Under the pieces are notes generated by a model that had not been told where the DNA came from, ran no database searches, and worked only from the letters and a program-made list of their open reading frames with translations. A program made the translations under genes and the position numbers. 8,115 nt of DNA from Prevotellaceae bacterium UBA4336 (lineage in GTDB: Bacteria; Bacteroidota; Bacteroidia; Bacteroidales; Bacteroidaceae): assembly GCA_002394305.1 (NCBI GenBank), contig DGTM01000056.1, positions 3,561 through 11,675 of the forward strand, given 5' to 3'. This document shows positions 6,740 through 8,115 of this stretch, in pieces; the stretch's first letter is position 1, and the number at the start of each line of letters is the position of its first letter.

Positions 6740-6779
6740 CCAAAATTGAACGGTACAAAAAATGTAATTGCAATTTTGG
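6740..6779. repeat. 9-bp inverted repeat
   Basis: CCAAAATTG (6740-6748) and CAATTTTGG (6771-6779) form a perfect 9-bp inverted repeat around a 22-base loop, just upstream of the broken hydrolase gene. It may be an operator or an insertion scar, or chance in AT-rich DNA. Confidence 0.35.
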
Positions 6780-6796
6780 ATGTTCGGCACGGTTAG

Positions 6797-6967
6797 GACG
6801 CGGAATTTGACGCCCCTTCGTTCATTCCTGCTGGTGCCAAGGCATTCAGGCGCGACCTGCCCAATGCTGAGATACATTTCGTGCCCAGCGGACACTTCGC
6901 TCTTGAGAGTCATCACACAGAGATTGCAAAGCTAATGCGAGACTTTCTTACAAGGACTATCAAATAA
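6797..6967 (+). pseudogene. 3' remnant of an alpha/beta hydrolase gene
   Basis: The frame ending at TAA 6965-6967 encodes DAEFDAPSFIPAGAKAF, then RRDLPNAEIHFVPSGHFALE and a helix EIAKLMRDFL. This is the C-terminal end of an alpha/beta hydrolase: the segment before the last strand (IPAGAKAFRRDLPNAE) and the catalytic histidine of the triad in SGHFALE. A normal member has about 280 residues, so some four fifths are missing, including the nucleophile and acid parts. An in-frame TAG (6794-6796) precedes it; the same frame before that stop reads KNVIAILDVRHG, which may be more of the gene or unrelated. The stop is 10 bases before the CAT-like start, so the two were probably an operon before the 5' part was lost. 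Confidence 0.75.
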
Positions 6968-6977
6968 ATTGGAATCT

Positions 6978-7601
6978 ATGCGTGAAGTTAATCCAAAAGA
7001 CACCAGTCGCGCCCAAGCCTTTGAGCTGTGGATGAAGGCTCCCAACCCGATGGTCACATTCTTCAAGACGATTGATGTTACGCGATTGGTAAGAATTAGC
7101 CAGAAGAAGGGATACAAGTTCAACATGCTGCTGGACTGGTGTATCGGCAAAGCCGCTTCTTCCATCAAAGAGTTCTATCTTCTGCCTGTCGGCGACATGC
7201 TAATGCAGTACGACCGTCTTGCTGTCAATACCATCGTCAGGAACAAAGAAGGCGAGGTGTCTTCTTGTGATATCCTCTTCATCGAAGACATAGAAATGTT
7301 CAGTCAGCAGTACATGGAATACACATTGAAGGTTGCTGAAAGTTGTGCTGACAGGGACTTGTCGGATGAATGTATGGTTATTGGCACATCGGCCATTATA
7401 GATACTGAGATTGACGGAGCCGTTGGCATGAATAGTGGGATTTTCAATAACCCGTTTATGATTTGGGGACGATACAGAAAGAGATGGTTTCGGTACGAAC
7501 TTCCTATCTCCTTCCAGTTCCACCATACACAGATGGATGGTGCTCACGCAGGAAAGTTCCTTTCCAATTTGCAAGAAGAGATTAATCGGCTATACAAGTA
7601 A
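6978..7601 (+). CDS. Chloramphenicol acetyltransferase-like O-acyltransferase (CAT fold)
   Basis: The CAT family transfers acetyl from acetyl-CoA to a hydroxyl group, using the second histidine of HHxxxDG as base. Here that motif is HHTQMDG (182-188; His183, Asp187), preceded by GRYRKRWFRYELPISFQ, and the N-terminus RAQAFELWMKAPNPMVTF resembles the CAT start. The length of 207 residues is close to the usual 210-220. I chose ATG 6978; an in-frame TTG at 6969 would add only three residues. The usual Pro-Trp segment before the catalytic region, as in typical drug-modifying enzymes, is replaced by SAIIDTEIDGAVGMNSGIF, so chloramphenicol may not be the substrate. Codon use is clearly more AT-rich than in the genes to the left, a sign of transfer. 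Its natural upstream region was probably lost with the hydrolase. Confidence 0.85.
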   Translation: MREVNPKDTSRAQAFELWMKAPNPMVTFFKTIDVTRLVRISQKKGYKFNMLLDWCIGKAASSIKEFYLLPVGDMLMQYDRLAVNTIVRNKEGEVSSCDILFIEDIEMFSQQYMEYTLKVAESCADRDLSDECMVIGTSAIIDTEIDGAVGMNSGIFNNPFMIWGRYRKRWFRYELPISFQFHHTQMDGAHAGKFLSNLQEEINRLYK

Positions 7602-7657
7602 ATTAGAGCTTATCAAAATAAAATCAAAGGAAATGAAAAAAAATTTACACCTTCATA

Positions 7658-7674
7658 ACGTTGCCTTGCAACGT
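7658..7674. repeat. Tight perfect hairpin ACGTTGC-CTT-GCAACGT
   Basis: A perfect 7-bp stem closes a 3-base loop 57 bases after the CAT-like stop. It is followed by ATAAAAAGAG, not by T residues, so it would not act as a typical rho-independent terminator on the plus strand. It may protect the 3' end of the message or be a recombination scar. Confidence 0.6.
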
Positions 7675-7705
7675 ATAAAAAGAGGGCAAAAAAGGGGACA
7701 TTTAT

Positions 7706-7754
7706 ACCGACGTTGTACCACGACTGCGATAATTGGCTGTTAGACAGCGTCGGT
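7706..7754. repeat. 11-bp stem with 27-base loop
   Basis: ACCGACGTTGT (7706-7716) pairs with ACAGCGTCGGT (7744-7754), 10 Watson-Crick pairs and one G-U. The loop contains GGCTG next to GTTAGAC. This is a stable fold for a short non-coding stretch and could be part of a small RNA, or a 3' end of the CAT-like message. Confidence 0.55.
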
Positions 7755-7864
7755 TAATAATTCAAGCCGAACTCATGCATGGCATTTTGATTCATTTTAG
7801 AGGGAAATGTGCACTATATCGTGTTAAAGTCTGTCATATCAGAACCTCTTTGAAGAATATTTTG

Positions 7865-7872
7865 TAACTTTG
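7865..7872 (+). promoter_or_regulatory. Possible -7 promoter box upstream of the immunity-like gene
   Basis: TAACTTTG is a perfect Bacteroidetes -7 box and is identical to that of bamD. No TTTG is found at the usual 19-21 base spacing; the nearest is 12 bases upstream (7849-7852). If used, transcription would start near 7878, about 93 bases before the immunity-like ATG. Confidence 0.45.
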
Positions 7873-7894
7873 TGCCCATGCAATGTGCGCATGA

Positions 7895-7990
7895 CGAACA
7901 ATCTACGTTACATTCATCGACAAAAGACCCCAAAAGCCAATGGGTGATATTCTAAATCAAGCGCGTAAAAATGCAGAAAAACTTGAATAA
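7895..7990 (+). pseudogene. Possible C-terminal remnant of a toxin gene
   Basis: The frame from 7895 to TAA 7988-7990 (31 codons) reads RTIYVTFIDKRPQKPMG then DILNQARKNAEKLE, with protein-like character: a strand followed by an amphipathic helix. It is closed upstream by TGA at 7892-7894 and overlaps the start of the immunity-like gene by 20 bases. Polymorphic toxins often overlap their immunity genes in this way, which is why I suggest a toxin tail. Two other tiny frames compete: 7878-7955 (25 residues, starting at the predicted transcription start) and 7891-7947 (18 residues). None is proven. Confidence 0.3.
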
Positions 7991-8115
7991 GACAATTTCT
8001 CAATTACTTCATCATGAGTGGGTGGGTCCTACTCCCACTCATGATGATTCCTTCATCCAGCAAAATTTGTATCGATTATACCATACTAAAGTTGCTGATC
8101 TTGACATTGAAGATG
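7971..8115 (+). CDS. CDI-type immunity-like protein, 3' end outside window
   Basis: Only the first 48 residues are present. The pattern NKTISQLLHHEWVGPTP followed by NLYRLYHTKVADLDIED resembles the N-terminus of the family annotated as contact-dependent growth inhibition immunity protein, where a short Lxx-L-E-x-x-W-x-x-P segment is followed by LRKxPLxxFTxEDLRxMIGQ. If right, the product binds and blocks a toxin delivered by a neighbouring cell. The ATG at 7971 lies in an A-rich context (GTAAAAATG) and overlaps the end of another frame. A strong inverted repeat lies inside the coding region (8009-8047). The family call is from memory on a short stretch and needs the downstream sequence, where LRxxIGQ should follow at once. 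Confidence 0.5.
   Translation, partial: MQKNLNKTISQLLHHEWVGPTPTHDDSFIQQNLYRLYHTKVADLDIED
8009..8047. repeat. Perfect 14-bp inverted repeat inside the immunity-like gene
   Basis: TCATCATGAGTGGG (8009-8022) and CCCACTCATGATGA (8034-8047) are perfect inverted complements separated by 11 bases. It lies 38 bases after the ATG and encodes HHEWVGPTPTHDD. In the message it would form a very stable hairpin within the early coding region. Confidence 0.85.

Larger units (their letters stand above)
7602..7864. other. Non-coding, structured stretch downstream of the CAT-like gene
   Basis: I see no gene here. It contains an A-rich run (7635-7643), a tight hairpin (7658-7674), a longer stem (7706-7754) and the palindrome CATGCATG (7775-7782 region). 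There is no T-run after the stems, so neither is a standard intrinsic terminator on the plus strand. Confidence 0.5.

Noticed and set aside
6764..6796. Fragment KNVIAILDVRHG as a RelE/ParE toxin end
   Set aside because: The resemblance covers about 11 residues only; it may equally be part of the broken hydrolase frame.
7655..7745. Integron attC-like site after the CAT-like gene (CATAACG ... GTTAGAC)
   Set aside because: GTTAGAC fits the R' core GTTRRRY, but no matching complementary R'' core is present upstream and the inner stem does not follow attC layout.
1..8115. CRISPR array, tRNA or rRNA
   Set aside because: No regularly spaced repeats with unique spacers and no tRNA or rRNA signatures were seen on either strand.

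Overview
The window looks like a chromosomal piece of a Bacteroidales bacterium, probably Prevotella or a close relative. Four signs support this: a gene for the type IX secretion plug protein, an omega subunit of the Bacteroidetes type, a DUF4293 membrane protein, and promoters of the Bacteroidetes form TTTG-N20-TAnnTTTG with almost no Shine-Dalgarno sequences. All recognisable genes lie on the plus strand. The long open frames on the minus strand are shadows of GC-rich coding sequence.

Layout. Positions 2-1261 hold a T9SS plug (DUF5103) gene whose start codon is just outside the left edge. A block of AT-rich direct repeats (1276-1380) runs directly into the start of an AmpG-like MFS permease (1379-2632). 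Twelve bases later comes a secreted DUF1460 amidase-like protein (2645-3571), so the two genes look like a cell-wall muropeptide handling operon. A clean promoter (3629-3660) then drives a 91-residue protein I do not recognise (3695-3970) and a Sfp-type phosphopantetheinyl transferase 4 bases downstream (3975-4577). A second clean promoter (4625-4656) starts a housekeeping group: bamD (4666-5670, with almost no leader), rpoZ (5724-6059) and a DUF4293 four-helix membrane protein (6076-6540).

From 6541 to the right edge the character changes. Codon use becomes AT-richer, genes are broken, and there are repeats and inverted repeats. This part holds a GTTAA-type low-complexity run (about 6545-6587), a roughly 100-base inverted-repeat element (6607-6705), the last ~57 codons of an alpha/beta hydrolase (6797-6967), an intact chloramphenicol-acetyltransferase-like gene (6978-7601), a structured non-coding stretch (7602-7870), a possible promoter, a possible toxin tail remnant (7895-7990), and the first 48 codons of a protein resembling a CDI-type immunity protein (7971-8115, cut by the edge). 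It reads as an accessory insertion or recombination hot spot joined to a conserved core region.

The most unusual signals are: a perfect 14-bp inverted repeat inside the 5' coding region of the immunity-like gene; the near-leaderless bamD promoter; two signal peptides encoded by similar CATTCTCTCATT-type low-complexity DNA; and the unknown Cys/His-bearing small protein paired with a phosphopantetheinyl transferase. No new multi-gene system can be claimed from the sequence alone.
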